Of a stretch of 34,209 bases of DNA, positions 9,670-21,000 are shown piece by piece. Origin of the DNA: Prototheca cutis (taxonomy: Eukaryota > Chlorophyta > Trebouxiophyceae > Chlorellales > Chlorellaceae). Within the stretch, counting starts at the first letter, position 1; every line of letters starts with the position of its first letter. The notes beneath the pieces are model-generated. The model saw only the letters and a list, made by a program, of their open reading frames with translations. It made no database searches and was not told the DNA's origin. The stretch lies in contig BCIH01000008.1 of the NCBI GenBank assembly GCA_002897115.2, positions 462,076 to 496,284 of the forward strand. The letters are read 5' to 3'. The position numbers and the translations under genes were made by a program.

Positions 9670-11158
9670 ATGTGCTTTCAACACGTCTGGTGCGGCCTCC
9701 TGCTGCCTTGGGCTGGGGACACAAGCACCTGTCAATGCCATCATCTATCCGAGTCAATCGCCCCGCTGCTCGAACCAAAGGTCATTGATGCGGCTCTGAA
9801 GGAGGATGCCGGTGACCTTGGTGACATCAGCGCACTTTCAACGTGAGCAGGGAGCGCTGGGATGTCGCCTGCACTGCGGGGGGGGACCACACATGCATGC
9901 ATGCATGCACGTCTGTGTGTCCGGCTGGGGCTTGGTAACCCAGCCCAGCAGCACGCCTCTGGTGCTCCTGACGATGATGATGCGCTGCGTGAAAAGGCTA
10001 CCAGGTGCTCATGCATTGAGCAAACGCCCACGAGAGGCCGCACCCTTCTCCTTGCACAACAACATAGGAGATACATATGTGAACATATGATTTGTTTTCT
10101 AAGCGACCCCCCCCCACCCCCTCTTCCAACAAAATAAAAAACAATAAATGAAACAGGATTGCGGCAGAGACGCAGGCGGTGGCAACGTTCACGGCCAAGG
10201 CGGCGGGTGTGGCGGCGGGTCTGTTTGTGGGGACGGCGGTGTTTCACCGGGTAGACCCCGGCATCCGCGTGGAGTGGTTGGTACATGAGGGCAGCCCCGT
10301 GACGCCCGGCACGGTGCTGGGCCGCGCTTCCGGCCACGCCCGGGCGCTGCTTGTGGCTGAGCGTGTGGCGCTCAATTTCATGCAGCGAGCGGGGGGCGTG
10401 GCGACAGCGACGGCTCGGATGGTGGCAGAGCTGGAGGGAACGGGGGCCACGCTGCTGGACACGCGCAAGACTGCGCCGGGGCTGCGGCTGCTGGACAAGT
10501 GGGCGGTGGCCGCTGGCGGCGGGGCCAACCACCGCATGGGCCTGTTTGACATGGTCATGATCAAGGACAACCACATCGCGGGCGCGGGGGGCATCGCGCC
10601 CGCCGTGCGTGCGGCCGAGACCTACATGCGCACCAACGACTGCATCCGGGAGCTGGAGGTGGAGACCAGCAGCCTGGACGAGGTGCGCCAGGTCGTGGCG
10701 ATCCTGGACGGCCAGCCCGATACCCTCGTCACCCGCATCATGCTCGACAACATGACCAAGCGCCTGCCCGGTGCGATCACAGGCTGTGGTGGGATTTTTT
10801 TCCTGTATGTTGGCTCATTTTTGTGTTCTGCTGTTGATCGTGGCGGCCGGGAGGTGCGTATCGTCGGAGAGGGCGGGCAGTTCCCCAGTCGAGCCTGCGA
10901 TGCCATGGCCACGCACTCCATCCCTGGTTACATCGGTCCGGTACACCCCCGCTCGCAGATGGTACGCTGGATGTCGGCATGCTCAAGGATGCACTGGCCA
11001 TTATTGGGGACAGAGAAGTTGAGACGGAAGCTTCCGGAAACGTGACACTGGACACCGTACGGACCATTGGGCAGACGGGGGTGCAGTTCATTTCGACGGG
11101 GTCCACGACCCACTCCGTGACCGCACTGGATATTTCCCTGGGTATCAGGACAGTGTAA
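9670..11158 (+). CDS. QPT: Nicotinate-nucleotide pyrophosphorylase (quinolinate phosphoribosyltransferase)
   Basis: Three exons are proposed: up to 9842, 10157-10770 and 10959-11158. Exon 1 encodes [20 protein letters not shown]; junction AC|GTGAGC...AACAG|G restores [13 protein letters not shown]. Exon 2 contains the substrate-binding core [27 protein letters not shown] and IKDNHI, and the LDNM strand. Exon 3 contains [25 protein letters not shown] and ALDISL before the TAA. The enzyme converts quinolinate and PRPP to nicotinate mononucleotide in de novo NAD synthesis; in plants it is organellar. The second donor is ambiguous: G|GTGCGA at 10771 is preferred (gives [11 protein letters not shown]), but sites about 20-30 bases later keep the same phase. 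The start is weak: ATG 9670 is in frame and gives a Cys-rich leader unlike the family, so a missed upstream exon is possible. Confidence 0.9.
9892..9908 (+). repeat. (ATGC)n tract in QPRT intron 1
   Basis: Four ATGC units lie in the first QPRT intron, after a run of G bases. It is a simple self-complementary repeat with no known role here. Confidence 0.85.
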
Positions 11159-11473
11159 ATCAGACAACGGTGTGCAGCAAGATTGCGAAGAGCGTTGTTC
11201 GAGGAGGTCGACCCCGTGCATAGTCAGGACACCTGCCTGGCACCCGTGGCAAGGGGATTGGTCGGTCCGAGAGACAAAGGCTGCCTGCAGACTAATCTTG
11301 GGAGGTTCATGCATGTCCAAACGAAAAAATCAGGCAATGGAGACCGAACCCGAAATATCTTTGCGGCGTTATTGACCCAACGCTCGACTTTTGACCAACG
11401 AGGACCGACACCTTGCCCACCTAGAGAAGATTTCACCGCCGCGCCGCGCGTAGCAAGCTCCTTGGAACATACC
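11159..11473. promoter_or_regulatory. Intergenic region, QPRT to ankyrin gene
   Basis: About 315 bases hold the QPRT 3' UTR and the promoter and 5' UTR of the ankyrin gene. A TGTAA overlaps the QPRT stop (11154-11158) but is probably too early to be the polyadenylation signal. Nothing else is recognised. Confidence 0.4.
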
Positions 11474-12694
11474 ATGAAGGCCGCCGCAAGCCTGTTTATC
11501 TCTCTTTTTGTCGTCGGTGTGGCTGTCGCGAGGCCATCCCTGTTTGCCGCGGAGCTGATCGAGCCGATCGCGCGCCTGCTGAACGAGGATGCCCTCGCCA
11601 CCGAGTTTGGAGTGAATCCCGATCAGGTGGATGTGCTCGAGGCCGTCTACGACGTTGCCGCCCCTGCACTCGAGGACATTCTGCAGGTACGACTAGGGAT
11701 TGAAGTGCGTCCACGGAGCCCTGACGAGGCCATATCGGGCATGGATGTATGCGCTCATGGTGCCTTCTCTCGGTGCCGGTTTTCGGTGGCTGGCTGCCGT
11801 GTAGATTCCAGCTCCGCCCGGCAGCCTCCTTGGCGGCCTCGGCCCACGGATGCGCCATCCGCGTATACTCCATGCCCTTGAAGAATCGCCATGAGCCGAT
11901 TTCATGAGGCAATCGGGCGTCCCATGCCTGGCTCAGGGTCGTGGGTTGTTGATGGGCACACTCCCCCTCTCCCAGTGGCAATGAGAGGAATGGTTTCTGC
12001 CAGCCAGGTGCCCGGAAAACAAAGCCCTTTTACTCACGTGCCATTGCGACAGGACGCGAAAAGGACCTCTGGCGTTCCCGCGAGCGAGTTCAACCCCGTC
12101 AATGTTGCGCTTGTGGAGCAGTTGGAGAAGGGCGACATCCCCGCGGTGGAGGAGCTGCTGGGTGTGGCCGCTGACCCCAACGCCCCCGCAGCGGACGGCA
12201 ACACCCCGCTGACGGCCGCCCTGGCCACTGGCAGCCCCGAGCTGGTGTCTGCCCTGCTGGAGCATGGCGCTGACACCAACAAGCCCGCGGCGAGCGGCGA
12301 GACCCCGCTGTACCTCGCTATTACGAATGGAACGGCAGAGCTCGTGCAGCTGCTCCTGCAATACGGCGCCAACGCCAACCTCGCCACTGCGAGTGGAGAA
12401 ACCCCGCTGTTGACTGCCCTGGAGGCCAACCACACGGACCTGGTGGGCCCACTGCTCGACCATGGCGCCGACGTCAACCTGGCGGGACCCGACGGGGTCA
12501 CGCCCTTCCAGTGGGTGCTCATGGAAGTCCCCATCAATGCCACCCAGGTCAGTCAGTTCATTGACCATGGCGCAGACGTCAACCGCCCTGACCCCGAAGG
12601 CGCTGTCCCCCTGGAACTTGCGGCGGGAGATCCCGAGGTTGAGCGCCTGCTCATGGCTGCTGGTGCCACCCCGCCCCCCGCACTGGAAGGCTAA
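11474..12694 (+). CDS. Ankyrin-repeat protein with N-terminal signal peptide
   Basis: Two exons, 11474-11686 and 12053-12694, join in phase 0 (CTGCAG|GTACGA ... GCGACAG|GAC) for 284 residues. The start MKAAASLFISLFVVGVAVARP is a textbook secretory signal peptide with a hydrophobic core and a likely cleavage site near VAVA-RP. A charged segment follows (ELIEPIARLLNEDALA). Exon 2 carries about five ankyrin-type repeats from about residue 95, marked by GNTPLTAAL, LLEHGADTNK, GETPLYLAI, LLQYGANANL, GETPLLTAL and LLDHGADVNL; the last two repeats are degenerate (VTPFQWVL, QFIDHGADVN). Ankyrin domains bind proteins and are normally cytosolic, so a secreted or lumenal one is unusual. Partners are unknown. 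A different acceptor within the intron would change only a few residues at the junction. Confidence 0.85.
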
Positions 12695-13209
12695 ACCAGC
12701 TCGTGTTGTGTGAGCCGCCAAACCCGCATGCTGCTGCGCCGGCTCTTGTGCCAGTGATCACTTGTGACGCGGCTGACCGCGGCATGTGTCGTGGGCACAA
12801 GGCGCTTTAACACATCCCCATTCCGTCGTTTTGCGGCCTCTGCCTCTTTCCGACTAGGCGCCGGCCGTCCCCGTCGTGGGGGGCCCCCATCCTTTTCTCA
12901 CGGTCCTTTGCCCACGTTTTGCCTCGAAATCTTGCCTCGACGAGAATGCCTGCTGCTCCCATGCCCATTTTCTAGACTGTTCAAGACGCCTCCCTTTGCT
13001 TGCGCACTCCAGGGCATCCACTCGTGCAACTCCATGTGAGAGAGGTTGCTGTAGCACCGTACCGGGGTCGCCGCATTACACTAACAGCAACAGCAGCAAC
13101 GATCGGTGCTGCAAGGGAGAATTGCACGCGCTCTCGCGCACGTGCACGTGCATGTGTGCGCACGCCAAGGCGCAGCCCCACACGTCACATCACGGCATCC
13201 ACACCACGC
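12695..13209. other. Convergent 3' intergenic region
   Basis: About 515 bases separate the ends of the plus-strand ankyrin gene and the minus-strand EF-Tu gene, so the region should hold both 3' UTRs. I see the EF-Tu polyadenylation motif but no gene. The stretch near 13135-13165 is a GTGCACGTGCATGTGTGCGCAC-like alternating purine-pyrimidine sequence. Confidence 0.5.
13076..13080 (-). terminator. TGTAA polyadenylation signal of EF-Tu
   Basis: TTACA on the plus strand is TGTAA on the minus strand, 130 bases past the EF-Tu stop codon. It is the algal polyadenylation motif; assignment is by position. Confidence 0.5.
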
Positions 13210-15111
13210 TCACTCGATGATCTTGGCGACGACGCCCGCGCCGACGGTGCGGCCACCCTCGCGCACGGCAAAGCGGAGGCCTTGCTCGAGGGCGACGGGG
13301 TGGAGGAGCTCAAAGGTTGCGGTGACATTGTCCCCCGGCATGACCATCTCGATACCCTCAGGCAGGGTGACGGTACCCGTGATGTCTGCCGTGCGCAGGT
13401 AGAACTGGGGCTTGTAGTTTGTGAAGAAGGGGGTGTGGCGGCCGCCCTCCTCCTTGGTCAGCGCGTACAGCTCGCCCGTAAACTTGGTGTGCGGCTTGAT
13501 GGACCCGGGCTTGGCCAGGACCTGGCCGCGCTGCACGTCGTCGCGCTTGGTGCCGCGGAGGAGCAGGCCCACGTTGTCGCCGGCCTGGCCCTCGTTCAGC
13601 TGCTTCTTGAACATCTCAACCCCCGTCACCGTCGTCTTTTGCGTGTCACGCAGGCCAAGAATCTCAACCTCGTCGCCCACACGCACGATGCCCTGCTCGA
13701 TCCGACCCGTGACCACCGTGCCACGGCCCTGGATCGAGAATACATCTTCCACGCTCATGTTGAAAGGCTTGTCCAGAGCACGCTCAGGGTCAGGGACGTA
13801 GCGGTCGACTTCATCCATCAGCTTCAGGATGGCGTCCCTGTGGTTGAAAACAGGGGGGAGTTAGGGAAATGCTGCTCCGCTGTGGGACACATGGTGCTGT
13901 TTCTCTGCAGACAACAGCAGTCATGCTAGGCTCCGGCTGTCGGGAAAAAAGGGAGCAGAATACAAAAAGAAAGAGCCACCAGTGCCGCTGGTCAGACACG
14001 CAAAACAAAGAATTTCAGCGCGGGGGTTCGAAGTCCCGCTCATTGGAAGGCAACAGAAAACACTGTGATCTTTCATCATCCCAGCGGCGCCCGGTGTGTG
14101 TGTTATTGGAGTGCAGAACAGGACGGAAGGACATGCCAGTGGGAATTCAGATAAATAAACAAATCCCCCCCCAAACCCTCTCCAGTTCCAGTTCCTGGTC
14201 ATAGGAACGCCAGTACTCACCTGCCAATGGCGTCATTCTCGCCCTTGAGGGCAGCCAGGGCCGACCCCCGGACGATTGGGATGTCGTCGCCTGGGAACTT
14301 GTAAAAGGACAGGAGTTCGCGCAGCTCCATCTCGACCAGCTCCACCAGCTCCTCGTCCTCGACCATGTCAATCTTGTTGAGGAAGCAGACGATGGAGGGG
14401 ACGCCGACCTGGCGGGCCAGGAGGATGTGCTCCCGGGTCTGGGGCATGGGTCCGTCGGTGGCGGACACCACGAGGATGGCACCGTCCATCTGTGCGGCGC
14501 CCGTGATCATGTTCTTCACGTAATCGGCGTGGCCGGGGCAATCGACGTGGGCGTAGTGGCGCTTGTCTGTCTGGTACTCCACGTGCGCGGTGGCGATGGT
14601 GATGCCGCGCGCCTTCTCCTCGGGGGCCTTGTCGATCTCATCAAAGGCAACGGCCTTGGACTTGCCGGCTTCCGCCAGGACCTTGGTGATGGCGGCCGTC
14701 AGGGTGGTCTTACCGTGGTCCACATGCCCAATGGTGCCAATGTTCAGGTGCGGCTTCTCACGGGAGTTGATGTCGTAGTCAGCAAACCCCCGAGCGGAAA
14801 CGGTGTAGCAAAGCGGGGTCAGCCTACGGGAATTGAGGGAGTCGGGTAAAAGGGGGGTCGTGACTCATCCCATCCCGGTGCCTCGCTCCGGCAGTGGTGC
14901 CCCTGCATGCCCCTCAGTACTACCAGGTTTCCAGCCCATCGTCCCGTGCATGCATCACAGATCACACGGAAATGGATCCAAAATTAGGACTCGAGCCCGC
15001 TTCAAACCCCATTCCCACTCACGTCTTCCTGAGCTCGGCCGGGGCGACATTGCTGGTCTGCACCAGCGTCGCGCAGCGGGCCAGGACCCCCGCCGCAGCA
15101 CGGCGGAACAT
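13210..15111 (-). CDS. TUFM: Elongation factor Tu, mitochondrial
   Basis: Three exons on the minus strand (15111-15023, 14823-14221, 13837-13210) join in phases 2 and 2 to give 439 residues. Exon 1 encodes [20 protein letters not shown], a basic amphipathic presequence, and mature EF-Tu begins near [10 protein letters not shown]. GTPase motifs are all present: GHVDHGKT (residues 62-69), RGITI, DCPGH, NKID and GSAL. Domains 2 and 3 are complete, ending [12 protein letters not shown]-Tu delivers aminoacyl-tRNA to the ribosome in a GTP-dependent manner. Green-algal chloroplast tufA is normally plastid-encoded, and this nuclear, intron-bearing copy has an alphaproteobacterial-like sequence ([20 protein letters not shown]), so mitochondrial location is inferred. 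Splice sites are GTGAGT donors with CCCGTAG and CCACAG acceptors. Confidence 0.95.
14020..14039 (+). other. tRNA T-arm-like hairpin in EF-Tu intron 2
   Basis: The sequence GCGGG-GGTTCGAAGT-CCCGC forms a perfect 5-bp stem around a GGTTCGAA core, the tRNA T-arm/B-box signature. The flanks at 13979-13984 (CCAGTG) and 14041-14046 (CATTGG) can pair as an acceptor-like stem 68 bases apart. I cannot draw a good D arm or anticodon arm, so I do not call a tRNA. Confidence 0.3.
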
Positions 15112-15935
15112 GGCAGCTTTCCACTAGAATCGATAGGCTGGCGCCGGAAAGAGGGGTGCCACGGCCAGATGCAGGACCATTTGCACCGTGGTTGGCCATG
15201 AGCACGGTGATGCGGAAAAAGAAAGTGGGAGCAAATCCCCGATTTGGTGCCCGTGCCCCTTTTTTCCCCCGTTTCAGCATTCCGGCCCTCCCGTATCGCA
15301 TCCCCTTGCCCCGCCCCACAAAAATGCTTATTCGACACCCTGACAAGAGCGCGTGAACAGTACCTCTCCATCATAACGGAGCGTACTTGCGGGTAATCAC
15401 TCTTCGAAGTTTGCGGCGGGGGGGACCGACGGAGGTCGCGCCCACTAGACGGCGCGTACAGGCCCGCGCAGTGCTTGTTAGCTACAGAAATAAATATGAT
15501 NGACCTTCTTATATGATGTATTACACANGTTGGGGCTGTATATGTGCAGTTACTTAGGTTTCCCGGCAGGCCGCCGCAAGGCCTTGGCCGTGACGGCGGA
15601 GGTGTGTCAGTGGGCGACTGGGAGCCTAGGCCACACCAGGTCTGAACAAGTGCTTTCAGGGAGGTGTATCCCACTAGACGGCCTCCCAACCAAGCCCTAC
15701 ATATCCGTGTTAAATGGTGCCTAGTCAAAGCAAGGGAAATAATGCGCAGACAACGGCTTGTTGGCAGCTCAGTCTGGACGCCAGCTTCAAGGTCCACAGT
15801 GGGCCGTGCACGGGCAACCGTTTGCTTGGGCCTCCATTGTTGGACCAGGTCCCACTGGGGCCCTTTTGGTCTTTTTGCGGGCCCGTTCCAGCCGTGACTT
15901 GTGTCGCTTCCTGTACCCGCTGCCTGGCATTTAGG

Positions 15936-16310
15936 GAGCTCCGTCAGAAACCCCTCCGCGTCCAACTCTGCCGCCAGAACGTGGAACGTATCCACGGGGA
16001 TATAATCCACCATGTTGCGAACAATTTGAAGAGGCATGCTGCCCAGGCATGTCTGGACATTTCTCCACATGGCACCACATTGATGATCTTCTCATCCACC
16101 GGGTGCCGACGGGCCTGGGACGCAGTCTCTAGGTTCGTCTTCGCCTTGGGTTTCTGCGCCTGGAGTCAGGCAGACCAGCTGGCTGTCAATGGCTCTGCCC
16201 CGGAACCTGACCACAGTGGTGCATTGCATTGTGGTGGCTCCTGCTCGGCATAGCATGTGTTGGGCCGGCGCTGGCGGATGCTGATCCAGCGGCCACCCGT
16301 CTGGGGATCT
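15936..16310 (-). repeat. Dispersed repeat, copy B (broken coding element of unknown type)
   Basis: On the minus strand this is collinear with copy A. Shared landmarks are IRQRRPNTCYAEQEPP, then AIDSQLVCLTPGAE, then LAAELDAEGFLTEL (15977-15936). Spacing between the second and third landmarks is about 200 bases here and about 215 in copy A. The first landmark is in a different frame from the others, and a TGA (about 16091) separates the second from the third, so this copy is broken at different points from copy A. Different lesions in the two copies suggest an intact ancestor that decayed independently. Confidence 0.6.
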
Positions 16311-17563
16311 GCGTTGCACGTGCAACCCGGACTCCAGTCAACATTTCTCCAAGCCCCAGGCCATACACGACCCTCCCCCTTTTTCTGTCCAGTCACGTTT
16401 CCCGCACCTACGCCGCACTGGGCTTACCTTCCCATCCCAGAAGATCACACCATGGAGTACACGGCAGCATTCCCCACACTACCAGACACCTTTCCCCAGC
16501 TGCATACGGGGGGGAGATCACTTCTACGATACATGCCTTGCATCCTGTGTAACGAGCTACNAGCGTGGTGAGCACACAACAATCAGTCTTCTCTGTGCTC
16601 TGAGTCGAGCAGTCTCGAAAATGGAGGCGGCCTGGCATGAGTAACCGCGTTGCCACGTACCAAGTGTTTCACGCCGCATTGATGTCCCCATCACTCTTTT
16701 TCGCAGGTGCCATGGTCTGATGTATCACCAACTTGTCACTGGGGAGCATTGGAACCTGAAGCTTTTCGGACCTATCGTAAGCTGGGCAGCAGTACATGAT
16801 CGGTTGCGCCCCTCGTTCTCTGCCCTTTTTGAACAATACTTTCGACCGGACCAAGTGCACACCAAAGCATCTGGGAATCCGGTCGCGCCTGTTGCGTCCC
16901 CATCGACCGGGGCAGCCACAAAATAGGCCCGAGCGACGACGGGTGCAACAACCCACCCTTCGGATCCGTTCTGGCCAGGTGCGTGTGCGACAGGAATTCC
17001 TGGTTGACCAGTCGGGCATTTGCTCGGTGTGTATGTGTGCGCGAGGGAACAGAAAGCAGGGTGGGGGATGACCNNTTGGCGTGGGGGGCATCGNTCGCGC
17101 GGGCGGTGNGATGCCGTCTCCGCAGTGGCTCCAGCAAACCTTGTCCGTTGCAAGCTCCTTCGGGATCACCATTTCACGCACGTCCGCAGGCCGCGCGTCG
17201 CTGGATCCAAGGCCGCCCAAGATCCGTCTGAACAGGCCGGCAGCTAAGCAGTGAGTCTCAGGATTCCCAGGGAAACTGGGGCGCACCTGGCTGCTTTTTG
17301 TTGGGGTGGGGCATGTGGTTGCGTGTGATGACATCTTGGTAGTCGGTGCGACAGTCGTGCCTGGTTCGTGCGGATTGTGGCATTGCATGACTGCATGCTG
17401 CATGTGGATGCATGCTCGGCCGGTCTGACTTGGTGCGGAGCTGCGGCATGGAAGCGGGCGAGCCACCCAGGACCTAGACCTGGGGCTGCCAACTCTCAAG
17501 GGCCACGAAAGTGCTGTCCATGTTCAGGTGGTGCTACCATTGTGGGGCACCCCTGTAGGGGTC

Positions 17564-17595
17564 TGGACTAGGTCCCTGGATGGACTAGGTCCCTG
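17564..17595 (+). repeat. Short direct repeat
   Basis: The 15-base unit TGGACTAGGTCCCTG occurs at 17564-17578 and 17581-17595 with two bases between. The inner GGACTAGGTCC is nearly palindromic. No gene lies nearby. Confidence 0.85.
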
Positions 17596-18013
17596 AAATC
17601 CCCGTCGATCAAGCGGGCGTGGGCATCCTGAGTAGGGCCTGGCAGCCTGAATTCATTGTGAGGGTGCCCACCCACCGATTCGGTGCAAAAAAAAAAAAAC
17701 CCTCCTTCTTCTCTACAGGTGATCCCACCCCCCCGTCAAGGAGGAATAGCTGCGGGGCCTCATGCCACTCCATCATTCCTCGCCCTGGCTATTCTCTGAG
17801 AGAGTATGCTCTACATGCTTGAAATTTCTTTATCCGCTGTGTGAGTTTTCCACTGTGGACGACGGAACTCCATGCACTCCATCGAACTTACTATGATGGC
17901 GAGGGCGATGGCCAGGACTGGGGCTCCTGCATGTCGGCAGCTGGCACCCCAGGGAGCCACTCAGCCCAGGCTAGGCGCCAGTTGATCGCCAATATCATGT
18001 GCTTTAACTCGTC

Positions 18014-21000
18014 ATGGAGGAAACATCAAGGTGCTGTGGCTTTTGGATGAGGTGATGTTTTTTTGTTCTAAGCACCTTTGGTGAACTGGCGGGTGGGGGA
18101 CACCTGTCACGTGCATGTCCAACGCTGTCTGATGGCAAAGGGAGAGGCAGGCCTCCTGAGTTGTTCTTGCTGTTATTAATTAATGCATCCATACTGTGTA
18201 AATAAGGTACTGCAGTGCATGTTCCACGCCCCATTCTTTTCCTTCTTGCCAGACTGGTGAGTGTGCCAGAGGGCTTGCAGGCAGCAGGAGGCAGTGGTCC
18301 GGGGACCTGCACACCGGATGGCTGGCTCATTCTGCCCCGGGGCCCAGATTCAGACAGCCCCGAGTCCGGACAGTTCCTCACTCGTGAAGGCTACTCCAAA
18401 TATTCACAGCTCGATGCTGTCAGACAGGTGTGCGTGGGCAGGGGTGTGGTGGCAGTGGCGGCGTCTGGGAGGCATGCAGAGTGCTCTGTGGAATGTTGCA
18501 TGGCTCGGGCAGGTGGCATTCCGATGGCCGCGACAAGAGCATAGCATCTGCTGTCAGCGTGCTTGGAAAGAACGCTGAGCTTACGTCACCCTGTGGAATG
18601 AAACCACCATGCCGCTGCCGCCCAACTGCCCGGATCCCACAGGAACTGGAGGCCGCAGGTCCCGACAGCGAGGCAATGACCTTTGACCAGATGATCACGA
18701 TGATGCCTCGTATCGGCTCTGCTCAATGGGCTGGCGGTTCACGTGGTGGGCCCGGGGACCAGGATCAAGGAGCGGCCTCCACGACCTTTGCTGGACCTGC
18801 TGCCAATGAGGCCGATGGTTTTAATGGCCAAGGTGCCAATGACGACGAGCATAACGATGATGGCCACGGCATCAGCGACGACGATAAAGAGCAGGAGGGT
18901 GGCGTGTCTGGGGAGGAAGAGGATGTGCTGTCGGACCCCGGCAGCCCCGAGGCCGAAAGCGGCGACGCCGCCGAGCCCACCGTGCATGACGGGCGGAGCT
19001 CCAGGATCAAATCCGGGGCCCTGCGGGGCGCGGCACTGGCCGCCAAGGCCCGGCGCCAGGCCCTGCGCCGCACGGGCTTTGCAAACTGGGCAGCGCTGGC
19101 GGCGGCGGCGGCTGCGGCGGCTGGGGGAGGCAGGAGCAAGACCAAGGCCGGGTCGGCGGTGCTCCTTGCGGATGTGCTCAACCCAAAGAGTCCTTACCAC
19201 CATGAGAAATTCGCACAGCACTTTCGTGCTGCACGAGCGGCACTGGCAAAAGGGACAAATAAGCGAGGAGGTGCAGCCACAATGGGTGCTGGTGGAACCT
19301 GCGAGCGCAGCAGGCCAGCACACAAGGAAACCCAGCAGGGCGCTCACACCCCCGCGGAGACATCGCTGCAGTCGGCGCTGACCGCATCGGACCACGCCTT
19401 TTATTTGGCCAACGCCGACAAGGGCCCGGGCCTGGCGGCTGCCGATGCCGCACGGCTGGCCCGGATCGCGGCCCTGCTGCCTCTGGAGCGTGCGATGTAC
19501 GACCAGAGCGTGGCAGCCCTGCTCCGGCGCATGGGCGACCGCTATGCGCACTGCACGCCGCGCCAGGCCGCGCAGCAGGAAGCTGACCGGAAAATGCGCA
19601 GCCGGCGCGTGCCGCGGCTGCCCAGGCTCTTCCGTCTGGTCATGGTGGTTTCAGAGGAAAAGGGAGCGTCGAATGGAGAAAGGGATGGAGCAAAGAAAGC
19701 TGCAGCTGAAGCCGCAAAAACGGCGTTGCTCAAGGACGGGCCAGGAACAGGGCAGGATCACGCCTCTTCCTCGCAGCCACCTATCGTTGACCGTACGTCT
19801 GCCAAGTCACAAGCGGCTCCCTCTACGGTCCCATCACCACCGGAGCGCAATGTTCAGGACAGCTCTTGGAGGCTCACCTGCGTGTCTGTTGGAACGCCAT
19901 TGGATGGTGATGCCGCGGCAGCCGGGACTCCTCTGGAAGGCGCTGTACCTTCATCGCTCGAGCAGTCGAAGCCTGCGCTGCCTGTCTGGACGGCCCCACC
20001 ACCTGCCACGGCCATTCCGGGGAACAGGCACTACCTGCCGAAACTGACGGAAGACGGGGAAATTGACGCTGCGCCGATGCCCGGGGTCTACAGGAAATGC
20101 CCCAGCAGGCCGATGCTTGCGGCCGACACGGTGACGGTGGATGTCCCCGTGGGCGCGGCTCGCCCACAGGCCGCCCCGGCGGCAGCCGCGGGGTGTGGGA
20201 GCCTGTGGACGGGCCAGGCGCTGCGGACGCTGCTGGCCCCTGGCGACCAGCCCTGGGAGATTCCGTTTGAAGTTGGACCGCCAGGAGCTGCTGCACCTGG
20301 CCCCCGGTTCGTGTTCGGCAAGCCGTTGCCCTCCAGGGCTGCAGGTCCCCGCCAGCGGCAGGGGCGCCTGCAAAAGGCCGCGGTGTATGGCCTGGGAGGC
20401 TGCGACGGCCGTGCCCGGGTCGAGCGATGCACTGTCTGGGAGCTGACCAATCAGGGTGGAGAATCGGCGAAAGCAGGGTCCGGGAACGTTCCACGTCCCG
20501 GGGACACCCCCGCAGTCAACCACCTTCAGGAGATGGACCCTGCTGGTCCCGAGGGCCGATCAATTCACCGCCTGGCCGTCGTGAGCCGGTCGGGGCTGGC
20601 CGTCCAGGGAGCCGACCCCGGTGAGGGAACCAGTGTTGCTGCTGATGAAACAAGACCATCCAACAACAATCCATGTGGTGCGTGCAGTACCACTGCAGTA
20701 CCCGCGGTGCTGGTGGTGAAGACCGAGTACCTTCCCTCCCCGCTGGAGGAGCAGGTTCCGGTCCTAGAGCGGGCGGCATGGGGCTCCAAGCTGCTCCTGG
20801 ACCCGCAGGCACGGCACCTGTTTGTGGCACGGGTGCACGTGCCCACGGCCCGCCTGGTCCGGGTTCAGGCACACACAAGGCAGCGTGTGCTCGGTGACGG
20901 GCGCGTGGTCGAGGAACTAGCCGGCGGCCAGAGGCGGCTCGGCGCCGTGCTGGCGGCTACGGCGCGCCTGGAGCCGGGGACATACCTCCTGGCGGGGGGC

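Larger units (their letters stand above)
15112..18013. other. Gene-poor, ambiguity-rich stretch
   Basis: This 2.9-kb interval begins with the EF-Tu promoter and holds repeat copy B. It contains seven of the nine ambiguous bases in the window (15501, 15528, 16561, 17074-17075, 17094, 17109), as expected for repetitive or heterozygous DNA. Around 17380-17415 there are repeated GCATG units, and a run of about 12 A bases lies near 17688. A plus-strand frame at 16720-16926 has no recognisable family. I see no supported gene. Confidence 0.5.

Noticed and set aside
13210..15111. Bacterial contamination (EF-Tu and GroES are bacterial-type genes)
   Set aside because: Both genes are split by canonical spliceosomal introns, EF-Tu has a targeting presequence, and they lie between eukaryotic genes.
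14955..16070. 371-residue minus-strand open frame
   Set aside because: It runs through EF-Tu exon 1 in a wrong frame and contains ambiguous bases. Only its first 60 or so residues correspond to something repeated (copy B).
18739..19551. 270-residue minus-strand open frame
   Set aside because: Antisense shadow of the LEC2-like exon 3, with no family resemblance.
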